Source of the DNA: Eublepharis macularius
Lineage: Eukaryota > Chordata > Lepidosauria > Squamata > Eublepharidae
Assembly: GCF_028583425.1 (NCBI RefSeq)
Contig: NC_072801.1
Span: 17,008,001 to 17,072,000, forward strand
Direction: 5' to 3'
Length of the DNA: 64,000 nucleotides
In this document: positions 11,420 to 22,983 of the stretch, one piece after another
How the letters are laid out: every line of letters begins with the position of its first letter
Numbering within the stretch: the first letter of the stretch is position 1
The notes under the pieces: generated by a model
Databases searched by the model: none
Told to the model about the DNA's origin: nothing
Seen by the model: the letters and a program-made list of their open reading frames with translations, nothing else
Made by a program: the position numbers and the translations under genes

Positions 11420-11628
11420 GAGCCAAGCTACAAGTGACAAATTACACTTGCCTGGCAAGTGAACAGATTCACGTGCATTCCTCCCTGTTCACTTGCCCTC
11501 CACTTGCCCTCCACTTGATCACTACGTGATCAAGTGGAGCGCAAGTGGAGAGCAAGTGAACAGGGAGGAATACACGTGAATCTGTTCACTTGCCAGGCAA
11601 GTGTAATTTGTCACTTGTAGCTTGGCTC
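11420..11628. mobile_element. Palindromic element, GAGCCAAGC family, copy 3 (209 bp)
   Basis: GAGCCAAGCTACAAGTGACA and mirror around a centre TGATCACTACGTGATCA. Flanked by TCA at 11417-11419 and 11629-11631, an exact 3-bp duplication. The left TCA is shared with copy 2, so the two sit head to tail with one target triplet between them. Confidence 0.88.
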
Positions 11629-11649
11629 TCAAACTATTTGGCCTGCACG

Positions 11650-13260
11650 GAGGGCCAAGCTGTAGAAGACTTGTGACTGTAGTAAAGGACAGGTTAAACG
11701 CAGCAGGCTCTCCTCACTCCGAGGAGGGTTGAAGGAGGGGTTTGATTTTTCCTTTCTGTGTCATTTTGCCAGTTGAAATTAACCTTGTAAGAAAACAGGA
11801 TTGCATTTACCTGTAAGTTAACCATGGTTCATCGAGTTCTTCTGTGCAGGCACACATTGGGACTGCGCAGAAGAATGAAGATGAATGTAACAGCCCTGCT
11901 GAATCGTACTAATGGTCCATCAAATCCGGCACCCTGTTTCACATGGTGGCCAAACAGTTGCCCTGGCGTACCAACAGTCTGGGCATCGAGGCCAAGGCCT
12001 TCCCCCCAGTGTTGCCTCCCAGCGCTGGTCTTCCCAGATTTACTGTTTCTGAATGTGGGGGATCTGCTTAGTTACCATGGCTAGTATCCATTGGTGAACA
12101 CTCCCTTTGAAATCTGTCCAGGCTTGTTGACATCATTACAATTCACCAGCAGTGAATTCTACAATTCAATAACTCATTAAGTGAAGCAATGCTTTCTTTG
12201 TCTGCCCTGAGTCTGTTCCCCATTCACTTCTTTGGGTGCCTCAAAAATGTTCAGCAGTGAGAAGAAAGCTACCAGGAAGCTACGGGAACCCTGTTTTTTC
12301 TCATCCAGGAAAGAACCTCGGCATCTTTTGTGGCTTTAGGCAAAGCTTGCTGAAAAGAGAACCACACATTCTGTGCTGATGGAGTATTAGAGGGGAAGGT
12401 TAAAGGCCAAAATCACAGTATTGACAAGGGAGCAGAACACCAGGAAACTGTGTTTGGAAAAGTGCCCAATGCAAGATGCGGAACGGACAGTCGGAGCAGT
12501 TTGTCGGGAGAATGAGAGAGTTCAAACGGAAGCAATTAATCAACCTGGCAGAAGTTCATAAAAGCTCATTAGAGCAATTCCTTCCACTTGGCCCCATTTC
12601 ATAGGAAAGCTCCATGAAAATCACTGACACATTCTGTTTCACAACCCATCATGTCAGAATGCAGAGAGACCTGAATCTGTACGCTACTATCAGAAAAGGA
12701 TAATCCCAGCTATTAAAGATTTCAGATGTAGGTTCTCTTCAAGAAGACACATTTCCCTCCTCTTCAGCTCAGAGCACTGAAATCGCTCATCAAAAATGCT
12801 TCTCAAAAATAGTCAGAGGACTCTAAGAAGAACGGGCTTCCATTTTGCCAAGGGAGGGCTTAGACTGAGATACTAAACAATATTTTTTTTTAAAAAATCA
12901 ATTACGTTACAGATCGATTACATTCTTGATGTGCCCTTGATTTTTTTCATAAATCACCTTAACCTGTTTAAGTCTGTGGATCTATTCAAAAAGGAGCCAT
13001 TTGACTTGTTTAGAGGCCATTGTTCTCTGCTTCACACGGCTTTAAAAAACACCTCTTTGATTTGTAAGATTTTTAAAAATCTATAGAACAAGCTATAAAA
13101 ATGAACACCACCACAGAGGATATATAATAAATAGGAAAATAATTTAAAACAAATAAAAGAGAAAATAGTAAGAGAGGAATAAAGATTTTTTAAAAACCAA
13201 GAGAAAAATCATATTTTATTAACATCTATAAACCTGTTAGTTTATAGATCTTAAGGTAAT
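11650..13260. other. No gene or recognisable repeat
   Basis: AT-rich, especially from 12880 to 13260. I saw no exon signals with supporting frame. Confidence 0.4.
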
Positions 13261-13263
13261 GAA

Positions 13264-13353
13264 CAGTGCCATCCTACACAGAGTTACATCTTGTTAAGCC
13301 CATTGAAGTCAATGGGTTTAGTATAGCGTTACTCTTGTTTAGGGATGGCACTG
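13264..13353. mobile_element. Short old palindromic element (CAGTGCCATCC ends)
   Basis: CAGTGCCATCCTACACAGAG at the left mirrors GTTTAGGGATGGCACTG at the right; the middle is CCCATTGAAGTCAATGGG, itself palindromic. Decayed relatives occur near 19210-19300 and 24585-24665. Confidence 0.7.
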
Positions 13354-13484
13354 TAAATCTTTATATTGATTTGGAATACTCTAACTGTATAGTTAAGAGT
13401 ATCGGAATACAGTATTGAGCACTTTGCTCAATACAGAACGAGAAAAGGAAGCCCCGTAGTAGTATCCCAGTTCAAGGCTTGCCC

Positions 13485-13844
13485 TCCCGGCATTCCTAAT
13501 CAAATATTACCATATGCCCGTCTCTCAAAAGACCCAAAAGCCAACTACTCAGGTTATCGCTTGTCGCAAATGGCAATTCGTAACAACCTGTGTATATTAA
13601 ATGGTTCAATTTTGAATGACCACCCAGGAGAATATACGTACTGGTCAGGAGATAGAATGAGTGTCATTGATTATAGTATGGTCTCAGAGTATCTTGCCCA
13701 ATTCACTGAAACCGTTGATATTGATCCCTTTTGTGATAGTGATCATCTACCACTTAATGTGAAGTTAGGGGTACCAACACAAAAAGTATGCCCAGTAGCA
13801 GCAAAATTATCAGGATTCCTTTTGCTCTTAAGGTCAAACGAGAC
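13485..13844 (+). pseudogene. LINE endonuclease (EEP/AP-type) C-terminal fragment
   Basis: Open on the plus strand. Contains GEYTYWSGDRMSVIDYSMVS and the terminal catalytic motif SDHLPL, typical of the exonuclease-endonuclease-phosphatase fold used by non-LTR retrotransposons to nick target DNA. No reverse transcriptase follows. The fragment is interrupted by the palindromic element at 13848, after which LINE-like sequence may continue. Clade not determined; it could belong to the same family as the LINE at 34479. Confidence 0.7.
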
Positions 13845-13847
13845 ATG

Positions 13848-13997
13848 GGCTGATTCTGCACACGTTGGATAATGCACTTTCAATGCACTTTATCAATCGT
13901 TTGAGGTGGATTTTTTGTTCCGCACACAAAAAAATCCATTCCAAATGATCTATAAAGAGGATTGGAAGTGCATTATCCAACGTGTGCGGAATCAGCC
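13848..13997. mobile_element. Palindromic element, GGCC/GGCTGATTC family, copy 3 (150 bp)
   Basis: GGCTGATTCTGCACACGTTG and mirror, with inner GATAATGCACTTTCAATGC. Flanked by ATG at 13845-13847 and 13998-14000, an exact 3-bp duplication. It inserted in the LINE endonuclease fragment. Confidence 0.85.
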
Positions 13998-14280
13998 ATG
14001 ATGGTGTCTGCCAGTCAGACCACCTAAACAGGCAATATAAAAATGCTGTGAGGGCCCAATCCACAAGGCAGGATGGGGCACTCTTGTCTCCCCCCATACC
14101 TTTTCAAGCTCTGAAAAGGGTCCTCAGGATCAGGCCCTCATGGCATTTTTAAATCACTTTAAAATGGCAGCAGCATCCACAGGTCGAACCTGCGGACACC
14201 ATCACATCTAGACTGTTTCTCAGTTTGAGTAGCCGTGAGCTGTTCCATGGATAAAGTTTTCCAGATGCAATTGAACTAGG

Positions 14281-14497
14281 TAGGGTTGCCAGCCTCCAGG
14301 TGAAGGCTGGAGATTTCCTGGAATTACAACTGATCTCCAGGCCACAGAGATCAATTCCCATGGAGAAAATGGCTGTTTTGAAGGGTGGAGTCTATGGCAC
14401 TGTACTCTGCTGAGGTTCCCCCCGCCACAAACCCCGCCCTCTCTAGGCCCAGCCCCCAAATCTCCAGGAATTTCCCCACCTGGAACTGGCATCCCTA
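14281..14497 (-). mobile_element. hAT-B non-autonomous element, copy 1 (217 bp)
   Basis: Ends TAGGGTTGCCAGCCTCCAGG and its mirror GGCATCCCTA. Flanked by GAACTAGG at 14273-14280 and 14498-14505, an exact 8-bp duplication diagnostic of hAT-type transposition. Body contains AACTGATCTCCAGGCCACAG. Confidence 0.93.
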
Positions 14498-14505
14498 GAA
14501 CTAGG

Positions 14506-15851
14506 CCTTCTTATCAAATGTACCTGCAACTCTTCCCATGAGCAGCAAGTTTTCCTAACTGGTGAGAGTAGACGCTTTCCCACCTCTTCCACCACGGAAC
14601 CCAAAGTTCCATTCTCCTATCCAGGTTCTCTGATCACAGCCAGACTGGCTTAACATCAGCAAGACAGTTGCATTATTTGTATTCAATCTTTTCCAAGCTG
14701 CTACTGTTTGAAAACATTAATAAACCTTTGTATCAGTTCTTCAGAATCCATCTCCCCTTTTTTAATACTTTTGCTGGAAAAAGCCATTGATAACTGCTGC
14801 ATTCTTGGCTTGTGATTTTTTGTCCCAGTCCAGATTTTCTATAGCCTTATCTGAACAGGGAATAATATGTGCAAACAGGTGCAGGGTGTATAATTCTCCA
14901 AGCTCAGTGAAGCAGCCAGGGGGGCACATGAATAGCCCCAGAAAGAAACCTGGAATTGTGTTCAGAAGGAATACAGACGCCGGATTCAGTCTTTCTTGCT
15001 CTGCTTTGCTCGCCAAGCAGCTGAATGGCTGGATTCCAGTTTGGTTTTTTTAATGGACATCTCTTCCTTAGCTAATGCATGCATGTGCTGTCTTGGGCCA
15101 GAGATTTTGTTTGAATCCAGCACCTGGAATTGCATTCGGAAACAAACTGACAATCAGTACAGCCGTTGTGTAATGCCCACTGTCTGACATCAGCCAAAAG
15201 ACAGGGCATTGCTTCTGCAGAAATTGGAAGTTTTCTAGTTATCTTCAGGGGTCCATCTGGAGGTTACAGACACATAGTCACCAGATCTAGATGGGCATAA
15301 TAGACACTGCAGCCCTCAAAAATAATTTATTTTACTTGCGCCTGTTCCAGTTTGGGTTTTCTGGGGAGTCCAATCACCCCTAACTATCATACACCTAGAT
15401 ATAAGGGAGCCTGCTGTTCAAAAGAAAATATATTCCACTGGGTATTTTTCACGAGTCCTTTGGTGCAGTCTGAACTGCTTTGAGACATTGGCAAACAGTG
15501 AAATACAAATCGAAAAAGAAGCCAATAAAAGAAATCCATTATTTGGGACTTGACCCTCAGTTGTGAAATATACGGTGTTGGATCCAGTGGTGGATTTTTG
15601 CTAAAGGGTGGGGATTTTTGCCATTTCCTCCCTTCCACTGCAGATCTCCAGCCCCCCGCTCATGCTGTTCTGGGGGCGAGAGGATCCCCTGTTCCTCAGA
15701 AGTAGCATTTTTGGCAGCAGCAGGATTAGGGATGCAAGAAAGTCCTGTTCGGCCAATGGAAAAATCTCATCTGCCAATGGAAATTACTACTGGGTTCAGC
15801 TGAATGGCTTGTTCAAGTACCAATCCACATATAATGTTGGAGTTCTATGCC
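14506..15851. other. No gene or recognisable repeat
   Basis: No supported exon. Several short open frames carry no domain motif. Confidence 0.4.
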
Positions 15852-15854
15852 TGA

Positions 15855-16255
15855 GAGCTAAACTACATGAGACGAATTACATGAGGATGCTCAAGTGAAG
15901 GGAGACAAAATGTTAGCCAGGAAGCATAGTTTGAATTTCACCTTTCTCTACAGAGCTGGCAAAGATTGCTCCTGAGAGGGTTTGTTAATTTCACCTCTCT
16001 ACAGAGCTGCAAAGATCACTCTTTAGAGGGTTTAATTTCCTCTTTGCTGCCTCCAAGGCTCTGTCAATTATTAACAAACTCTCTGCAAAGAGATCTTTGA
16101 CAGCTCTGTAGAGAGGTGAAATTAACAAACCCTCTCAGGAGCGATCTTTGCCGGCTCTGTAGAGAGAGGTGAAATTCAAACTACACTTTGCAGCTAACAT
16201 TGCATCTCCTTTCAACTGAGTGTCCTCATGTAATTCGTCTTGTGTAGTTTAGCTC
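15855..16255. mobile_element. Long palindromic element, GAGCTAAACTAC subtype (401 bp)
   Basis: GAGAGCTAAACTACATGAGA with ACGAATTACATGAGGA and mirror. Exact 3-bp duplication TGA at 15852-15854 and 16256-16258. The inner arms repeat CTCTACAGAGCTG several times in both directions, giving a compound hairpin. The outer ends resemble the GAGCCAAGC family. Confidence 0.85.
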
Positions 16256-16259
16256 TGAG

Positions 16260-17130
16260 AACCCCAGTGTGACCTCGGGACCTAAAAAATAGAGGCTCCG
16301 AAATGTGGGATCAGGCTGGGTAAGAGGGGTTGTCCCCCCTCCCCACCCTGTGCTGTTTCCCAGATCAAAATAGCCCTCTCCCCTACGAGTTACATTGTGT
16401 TTTTCCTTTTCTTCTTATAGCTAAAAATAAACCAATTTTTGAGTTTGAAAATGATGCAGAAGAGTTAATTCGCTCCATCTCAGTACTGCAGCCCTGAACT
16501 ATATCCCCCCTACCTAGTAGCTACTTTTTAGAGTTACCCCCCTCCCCCATGAATGGTACTTTCATTCCCCATGGTACTTTTATTAATGGTACTTTCATTC
16601 ATAAAAATTCACTGTCACATAATGGGTGATCCTTACCTGTTCAATGTTGGCTTCCCAATGGCATTTCCAGTATAGTCATACACCTCTTCTGGGAGCTGTT
16701 GAAGCAGTTGATTTGACAAATGTCCAGTGCAGATGGTTCCATAGTCATGAAGTGCCATCAGTAGCAGAGGTTTACAAATGGAGCCCTTGGTTCACACTCA
16801 CATAGAATCAGTTTTTATTGCCCGGTAAGAAATTCATATTAATATAGTGAATACATATGTTTACAAATAAACAACTTTTAAAAAACAAACATTTTTATTG
16901 TAGGAAGTGGTTTCAAACTCAGTAATCTTTAACAAGTATTAACACGTGTATACTTACGGAACAAACATTTACTAAAATAGCTTTTCCACATAAAAATATG
17001 CTAAAGATACACAAAGAAAACCTGGAGTGAAGTATTTGAGTGCAACTGCAAGTGTGTACCTCAAGCACATGGAGAAAGAGCAACGTTCTGCTGAAAGGTC
17101 AAATTGCAGGGCCTGTGTGCCTGTCACAAG
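16260..17130. other. No mobile element recognised; contains the orphan exon-like segment
   Basis: AT-rich sequence. The only notable item is the minus-strand open stretch at 16637-16790. Confidence 0.4.
16637..16790 (-). other. Orphan exon-like open segment with consensus splice donor
   Basis: On the minus strand this stretch reads about 51 open codons (includes LLLMALHDYGTICTGHLSNQ and QLLQQLPEEVYDYTGNAIGK). It ends in CAG|GTAAGG at 16637/16636, a near-perfect donor whose TAA would stop the frame if not spliced. A possible acceptor AG precedes 16790 but lacks a good pyrimidine tract. I do not recognise the protein. It lies about 6 kb beyond the SHISA9 stop on the same strand. It could be a real exon of an unknown transcript, a relic of a duplicated gene, or chance; 51 open codons are not rare. 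Confidence 0.25.
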
Positions 17131-17131
17131 G

Positions 17132-17206
17132 AATCATATAATCATAAGGTTGGAAGGGGCTTCTAGGGTCATCTAGTCCAACCCCCTGCACAATGCAGGA
17201 AGTCAG
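17132..17206 (-). mobile_element. CR1-like LINE 3' end fragment
   Basis: GGAATCATATAATCATAAGG, TTGGAAGGGGCTTCTAGGG, TCATCTAGTCCAACCCCC: the reverse complement of the standard CR1 3' terminus (GATTCTATGATTCT-type end). Confidence 0.75.
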
Positions 17207-17862
17207 AACAGAATGTGTGAGACTTACACATCCTCTTTCCATGTTTCCAGGTGAATGTTCTCCTGTTGTGGATAATAGGGACACGCCTTCTGTGCCTTTA
17301 TTGCTCCAGAATTTTGCTCAGTCTTGCTCCTTCCTAATTCCAGTTTAACTAGAAACATTTCTATATTTCAATCTGTAAGTGGAGCACGTTCAGTGTACTG
17401 CAGATTTCCATTCCTTCAGATTCCCTTGTTATCTCTATTTTCCTCTGAGTTTTCAACGCACACCTTGTCTTGATGTGATTGCACGTATGACTGCATCAAA
17501 ACTCTTTTTGTATAGTGTTATTGTTTTTAACACGTGCCGGCATTCCATGAATTTATGAATTACTACACAAAAAGAATCTTGATACAATCTACAATAATAG
17601 TGCATGCATAGGCATTAATAAAGCCCTTTTAAAAAGCCATCTTGATGTGATTGTTCACTATACTGCCTCAAAATTCTTTTTATGCAGTGTTTGGCTAATG
17701 CGCATGGGTGGTCCAGTGTTTGGAAAAACACATCAAAAAAAGAGCACAACAATAGTACAAGATTTGCAAGGATTTTGCACATGTGTATCATTAATGCAGA
17801 GGAGAAAAACAGGCAAATTAATGGAAGGTATCAAAAACGCCAACAAACTGCATACACATGAT

Positions 17863-18115
17863 CAGGGCTTTTTTTCTGGGAAAAGAGGTGGTGGAACTCA
17901 GTGGGTTGCCCTTGGAGAAAATGGTCACATGGCTGGTGGCCCCGCCCCCTGATCTCCAGACAGAGGAGAGTTTAGATTGCCCTCCATGCCAGTGCAGAGG
18001 GCAATCTAAACTCCCCTCTGTCTAGAGATCGGGGGTGGAGCCACCAGCCATGTGACCATTTTCAAGTGGTTCCGGAACTCTGTTCCCCCACGTCCCCCCT
18101 GCAAAAAGAGCCCTG
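17863..18115 (+). mobile_element. hAT-A element, copy 4 (253 bp)
   Basis: CAGGGCTTTTTTTCTGGG ... AGAGCCCTG. Exact 8-bp duplication CACATGAT at 17855-17862 and 18116-18123. Two long inner arms. Confidence 0.95.
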
Positions 18116-18499
18116 CACATGATGGTCTACACCAAATTTTGGAACTCAAAAAGAATGGTATACTGAAAAATTCCTTACGTGTCAGTTCTACTTATCTGCA
18201 TTTCTCTTCAGATTTTGGATTTCTGAGTGACCTTGTCTCCTCTCCAAAGAGGAACTGATTTGGCAGGAACCCTCCAGAGTGAGAGGGAAGAAATAGGGAA
18301 TATGCTTATTAGTATGCTGAAGTGCAAAATATAGGGAGAAATTCCATTGAGGAATATTACAGAACCATCCTTAGCGGGCACACGTGATCGAGACAGTAGC
18401 TGGAAACATGGGAAGAAGATGCACAAGTGACCGAAGCGACCCTGCATCCTCAAAGCTGTCACTTCTGCACACTGTGCTCTTAGCAGTAATTCACACTCA

Positions 18500-18701
18500 A
18501 AGCCAAGCTACAAGTGACGCCTTACACAGGTTGGACACTTGTCAGATTCCCTCAAGTGTTGATGGGAAATGTAGGCGTCCTGGTTTTACAGCTTGGCTCT
18601 CCATTACAGCTGCAAGACCAGGATGCCTACATTTCCCATGAAAACTTGAGGGAAGCTGACAAGTGTCCAACCTGTGTCAGGCATCACTTGTGGCTTGGCT
18701 C
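18500..18701. mobile_element. Palindromic element, GAGCCAAGC family, 202-bp subtype copy 1
   Basis: AGCCAAGCTACAAGTGACGC ... GGCTTGGCTC, with inner AACCTGTGTCAGG and ATTTCCCAT arms. Nearly identical to 19540-19741 and 63647-63848 and the same length. Flanks TCA and TGA. Confidence 0.88.
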
Positions 18702-19209
18702 TGAGTGTTGAGGCAGCCCTAAGATTGTGAAAGCAATAAAGATGTGAAATGACTGAAGAGGAACTGCACTGGGTAGGGTCGGGGAGTTCTCTGAGAGTAC
18801 GTGCCCCCCCTCCCCAGGATTTGTCCATTCTTTCTAGACTTCTTCAATGATTGCCTGATTCAGTGGCCCACTTGGGTGTCAGGTTCAGTGGAGGTTTTGC
18901 AGGGGACCCCTCTCTTATTTATCCTTTCAAGCAAAGCAAACAATTCAACCAGTCTTTCTGGTGTTTACAAGCTAAGAACCTTTGGAAAGTATCCATAGCA
19001 GCCCAAGACAGGTTACCAGTTAACTGGGAAAGTCAGGTTAGCTGTTATGGAATAGGAGCTAGAGAGATTACATACCAATATAGATAAGCAAACTCTTTAC
19101 TCCCCCGCCCCGTACCCATGCTTTTCTTTTAAATCTTTAAAAGTTCACTATGAAAGTTTTTGGAAGGTCTTGCAAATTTTATTACCCCAGACTAATCTCC
19201 ATCGAAAAC

Positions 19210-19300
19210 AGGTGTCGCAATCTGACCCAGAGTTAAGCATACTTAAACCCACTGGAATCAAGGGGCTTAAGTGTATGGCTTAACACTGTGTTGCCTTGTG
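19210..19300. mobile_element. Decayed short palindromic element
   Basis: CGCAATCTGACCCAGAGTTA and CCCACTGGAATCAAGGGGCT resemble the 13264-13353 element; the right arm is worn. Confidence 0.4.
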
Positions 19301-19539
19301 GTCTGGGACTGTTGGATTTTGTTGATTTGTTCATTGTGGTGCATCACTATGAAAACATTATGTACCTTCATGGCATAACTTGAGGCAAAACTAAAAAGGT
19401 TGTACCTCTATTTTGTATGTTTATGTGCAAACTGGACTTAGAACAAAACCTTTTACATTTGTAACATAAGACTAAGCAAAGAATCAGGATGTCCCAAGTT
19501 TGAATCTTGCTTCTATCATGAACTCACTAGGTGGTCTTA

Positions 19540-19741
19540 GAGCCAAGCTACAAGTGATGCCTTACACAGGTTGGACACTTGTCAGCTTCCCTCAAGTGTT
19601 GATGGGAAATGTAGGCGTCCTGGTTTTACAGCTTGGCTCTCCATTACAGCTGCAAGACCAGGATGCCTACATTTCCCATCAAAACTTGAAGGAAGCTGAC
19701 AAGTGTCCAACCTGTGTCAGGCGTCACTTGTAGCTTGGCTC
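19540..19741. mobile_element. Palindromic element, GAGCCAAGC family, 202-bp subtype copy 2
   Basis: Same structure as 18500-18701. Flanked by TTA at 19537-19539 and 19742-19744, an exact 3-bp duplication of the trinucleotide preferred by PIF/Harbinger elements. Confidence 0.9.
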
Positions 19742-19744
19742 TTA

Positions 19745-21465
19745 GGCAAGTCACGTCCTCAGCCCTCTCCCATTTGCACTGAGGGGGCAATAAAACTGAT
19801 TATCTTAGAGGGTGGATGTTAAAATTACAAGAAAATGGAGAAGTGCATTCCAAAGAGCCATATGAATGCAAAGTGTTAGTATAGTACCATTACATCTGGA
19901 ATGCCTTTAATATGGCGATCATTTACAAGCGGATGAGGTTTTCCCTCTTCTAACCTTCTCTACTTATGCATCATTCAGGCAAAAGGAACAAAACGGGCTG
20001 AATCTGCTGGGGAAGGTCCCCATTCACACTTTGGATTTTCCCATGTCTACTTAAACAATGGGTCTGTACACAAAAACAGCCCCACGTCCCGTGAAATGGG
20101 TGTTCAAAACATCTGGCTCTCAACTTTGTTTTGGAGAATGTAAAACTTGAAAGCAGAGAATAACAACCTTTTGGACAATCACATCAGTAATTCAAATGAC
20201 TTTTAAAAAAAAATCTGAGCTGGTCTTTCTTTTTGGTGCCCCGCAGAAAAGTATCTATTGTTGCATATTGCCATGGGATCAATCACTTAGGGCATTACTG
20301 GGCACAACAGAGTTGCAGGGGAACATCTTGGCCTGTTTTCAGTTGCTCCAACCTACAGTGAGTCAGCAGTGTGTATTTACTGCAGCATCTGGCTTGTCAC
20401 TACAGCCATTGTTAGCAGAACAGATCCATGGATCCAACCCGCTGATGTTCAACAGTTTATTTGTGGCACAAGCCCAATCCTGCATATGCATGCCAGGGTA
20501 TGCATATAGCCAATTCACCGATGGCTATAGCAACTGAGAAACACCACCAGTGTGTGGGGGGTCTTGTACTACGAATGCCCACCACGTTACCATTTTTATC
20601 ACACGCTGCAAAAATGCCATTTTTTAAGCATTCGAGCTGGCATATCAGAATCCAGATGATGTGAGTGGCAGGGCATGGACTCTGCCAGTGCACTGCTTGA
20701 CCACAAGGAGCAGCCTTTTCCCTGTAGTATCCATGTGGCCAGATGATTGTACAAGGTATACCTCAGGTACTGGCCAAGTCCTCTAAGTATGCCAGAGCAT
20801 TCTCCCATCAGCCTCTTTGCCATGTCCTGGCCAAAAAAAGTAATGATTGGGACCTGCTGCCACAATCCCATGAACTGAATTTTTCAGAATTTAGTCTTCT
20901 GCAGAAGGCAATGGAAAAATTGAATTTCTAGGAGATTTGGGGTGAGAGGATGTCGTTTTGGAACACGGGTTATACGTTATCCCATTTCTTTGCAGGGGAC
21001 ATGGGGCAGTTCAGGCTACAAAGCCGTTTCCATGGTAACGGTAATGACTTGCATCATTTCAGGAAAAAACACACACACAGACACACCCCAGTCCATGATT
21101 TATGAGACCGGACGTAAGGAATTGGATCACTGGGGATGTACCAGCCCACGGAAATGATGCTTGGTCTCAGACATGACAATCACTCGCTGGTAGGAATTGT
21201 GTGGTTGGAGAATAATGCTTTTCCTGCAGGAGACCAGAAAAAAGTAGTAACCAGCAAGAAGATTTTAGCACAGTGGCATGGAATTACTTCAGACTGAGAA
21301 TTTCAAAGCACATACTCTCAAACCTGTTCCTCCTCGGTACCCATCCATGATGGGTACTTTATCATGTCTATCACCTTCCTGCCTCACACTGCTATGGCAA
21401 TTTTAAAATGCACAAATGCACGAAAGTGATAGAAAACTTAGAAACTTTTGTGTCAGTTGCAGAGA
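19745..21465. other. No gene or recognisable repeat
   Basis: No supported coding exon. A 10-bp inverted match GCATCATTTC/GAAATGATGC near 21052 and 21150 is probably chance. Confidence 0.4.
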
Positions 21466-21469
21466 ACTA

Positions 21470-21625
21470 GTGTTGTCTAGTAGTCGGACAATTCATATTG
21501 AGCCTAGCCAGATCTGGATTCGAATCCTTTCTTGGCCATGAAGCTCACCTTGCGCCAGTCACTGTCTTTCAGCCTAACGTACCTATGGAGGGGAGGAGAA
21601 TCATGTCTACCACTGTTTCTTTAAA
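21470..21625 (+). mobile_element. MIR/CORE-like SINE, decayed
   Basis: B-box-like GGATTCGAATCC, then CTTGGCCATGAAGCTCACC, GCCAGTCACTG and AGCCTAACGTACC. Confidence 0.55.
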
Positions 21626-21899
21626 AAAAAATAATATAGGCTACTTTTTAAAAGAGTAATGGCGTAACACAATCACACCATAAGGTCTTATGAGAAAGGG
21701 ATGTCAATAAAAGCGAAAAGAGAGTTGAAACTAGTCATGAAGGAACAATGCTATAGATGGAAAAAAAGGAATGAAGGGTTTGAAGGGAACTTTTAGCAGC
21801 AAATGCCTGTTTTTGTGAGAAGGGGTTGAGCAGAGAGGAAGGGAGGGCAACTCTTTGTTTTCCCAACCTTACAAACACTATGCGGATCTGTGGAACATG

Positions 21900-22983
21900 A
21901 TCTGCTGTTATTTTGGGCAGCAAAAACGAACAGGAGGGGCATTAGTAGAGCTCCCCCCCCCACACACACACGTGAGGAAAGAACCTGTAAAATGGATACA
22001 GAGTTTCACCTGAAAACAAGACCGTCAATTCAACGTTAGTAACACTGTAAAGGCACCACCCATGCTAACTGATCTTCAGTCCAAAATAACTGGAAACTGG
22101 GGCGGAGGTGAACCGCTAGGAGAAGGAAATTCAGAACAAGCTGCAGAGCAAATTTGCTTGACGGTGCATTCGGGAAAGGGGGTGATTTGGAAGCGAGCGA
22201 GGGGAGTGGCATTTTGATACATGCCCCCTCTTCCACCTCATTTTTCCCTTCCATTTTTTGGGAGGTCCTAAAAGAAGTATGACACAACAACTGAAACAAA
22301 ATACACCCATCAGAGCTTTCCGCTAAGGAGAAAGCTTCCATCTGCTTTTCGTTGTAACAGTCTTTGTTGATTTCATAAGAGTGTCTTCCCCCCCTTCCTT
22401 ATTTCTTAAGTATACATATTTTTTGCTTGTTTGCTTTTGTACTGATGATACGAAAACATAACACTCAACATTAGGGATTCTACCACGGTGGTTTTGCTCT
22501 TTTGATTCGCTTTTTTCTTTAAATCACAGGTTTAGTTAATACGGCTGTTCTTAAAATTTGTACAAAAGATTCCTGACCGTAACAATGTATTTCAGTATAT
22601 TGTTCCATCTCTCTGTCCGGCTGCCTCGAGGCAGCGACATTGCAGAAAGAGTTTGTCATTTTAAGCGGACGCGTGATGCCTCTAAGTTGTGCTACTTCTC
22701 ATCATGGATTTGAATTTGGAGTAAAAAGTAACCAAAAAAAGAGAGAGAGGTTAGTCCCAAGGGGTCGATTTCCAGTGTAAAATATAAATGATTTCAAATA
22801 ACCTTCTTTGTATTGCTATATAAGCGCTAACCCAATCTTCAGTTCAAGCTAGGTATCTTCACCAGGGATGTCCAACTCCTCTTCTTGCTTCTTATTATTA
22901 GTACTTTTTTTTGCCAGTTCCACTTTTTTATTATTTTTTTCAAATGCATCTTTTTAAAAAAAGAAACAGAAAGGACAGTGATC
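21900..22983 (-). other. SHISA9: SHISA9 3' UTR (extent uncertain)
   Basis: Sequence following the TGA stop in transcript orientation. It is AT-rich, nearly free of the mobile elements that crowd both sides, and contains U-rich and A-rich tracts. One AATAAA (plus-strand TTTATT at 22927-22932) lies only about 50 bases past the stop. I found no second clear polyadenylation signal by eye down to about 22400, so the left limit given is a guess based on the absence of recognisable repeats. Confidence 0.45.
22927..22932 (-). promoter_or_regulatory. AATAAA polyadenylation hexamer downstream of the SHISA9 stop
   Basis: Reads AATAAA on the minus strand inside an A-rich stretch. It could be a proximal poly(A) signal, but it may equally be a chance match in low-complexity sequence; Shisa 3' UTRs are usually long. 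Confidence 0.3.

Noticed and set aside
21052..21160. Inverted match GCATCATTTC/GAAATGATGC
   Set aside because: Only 10 bases, no extended arms and no target duplication; expected by chance in 64 kb.
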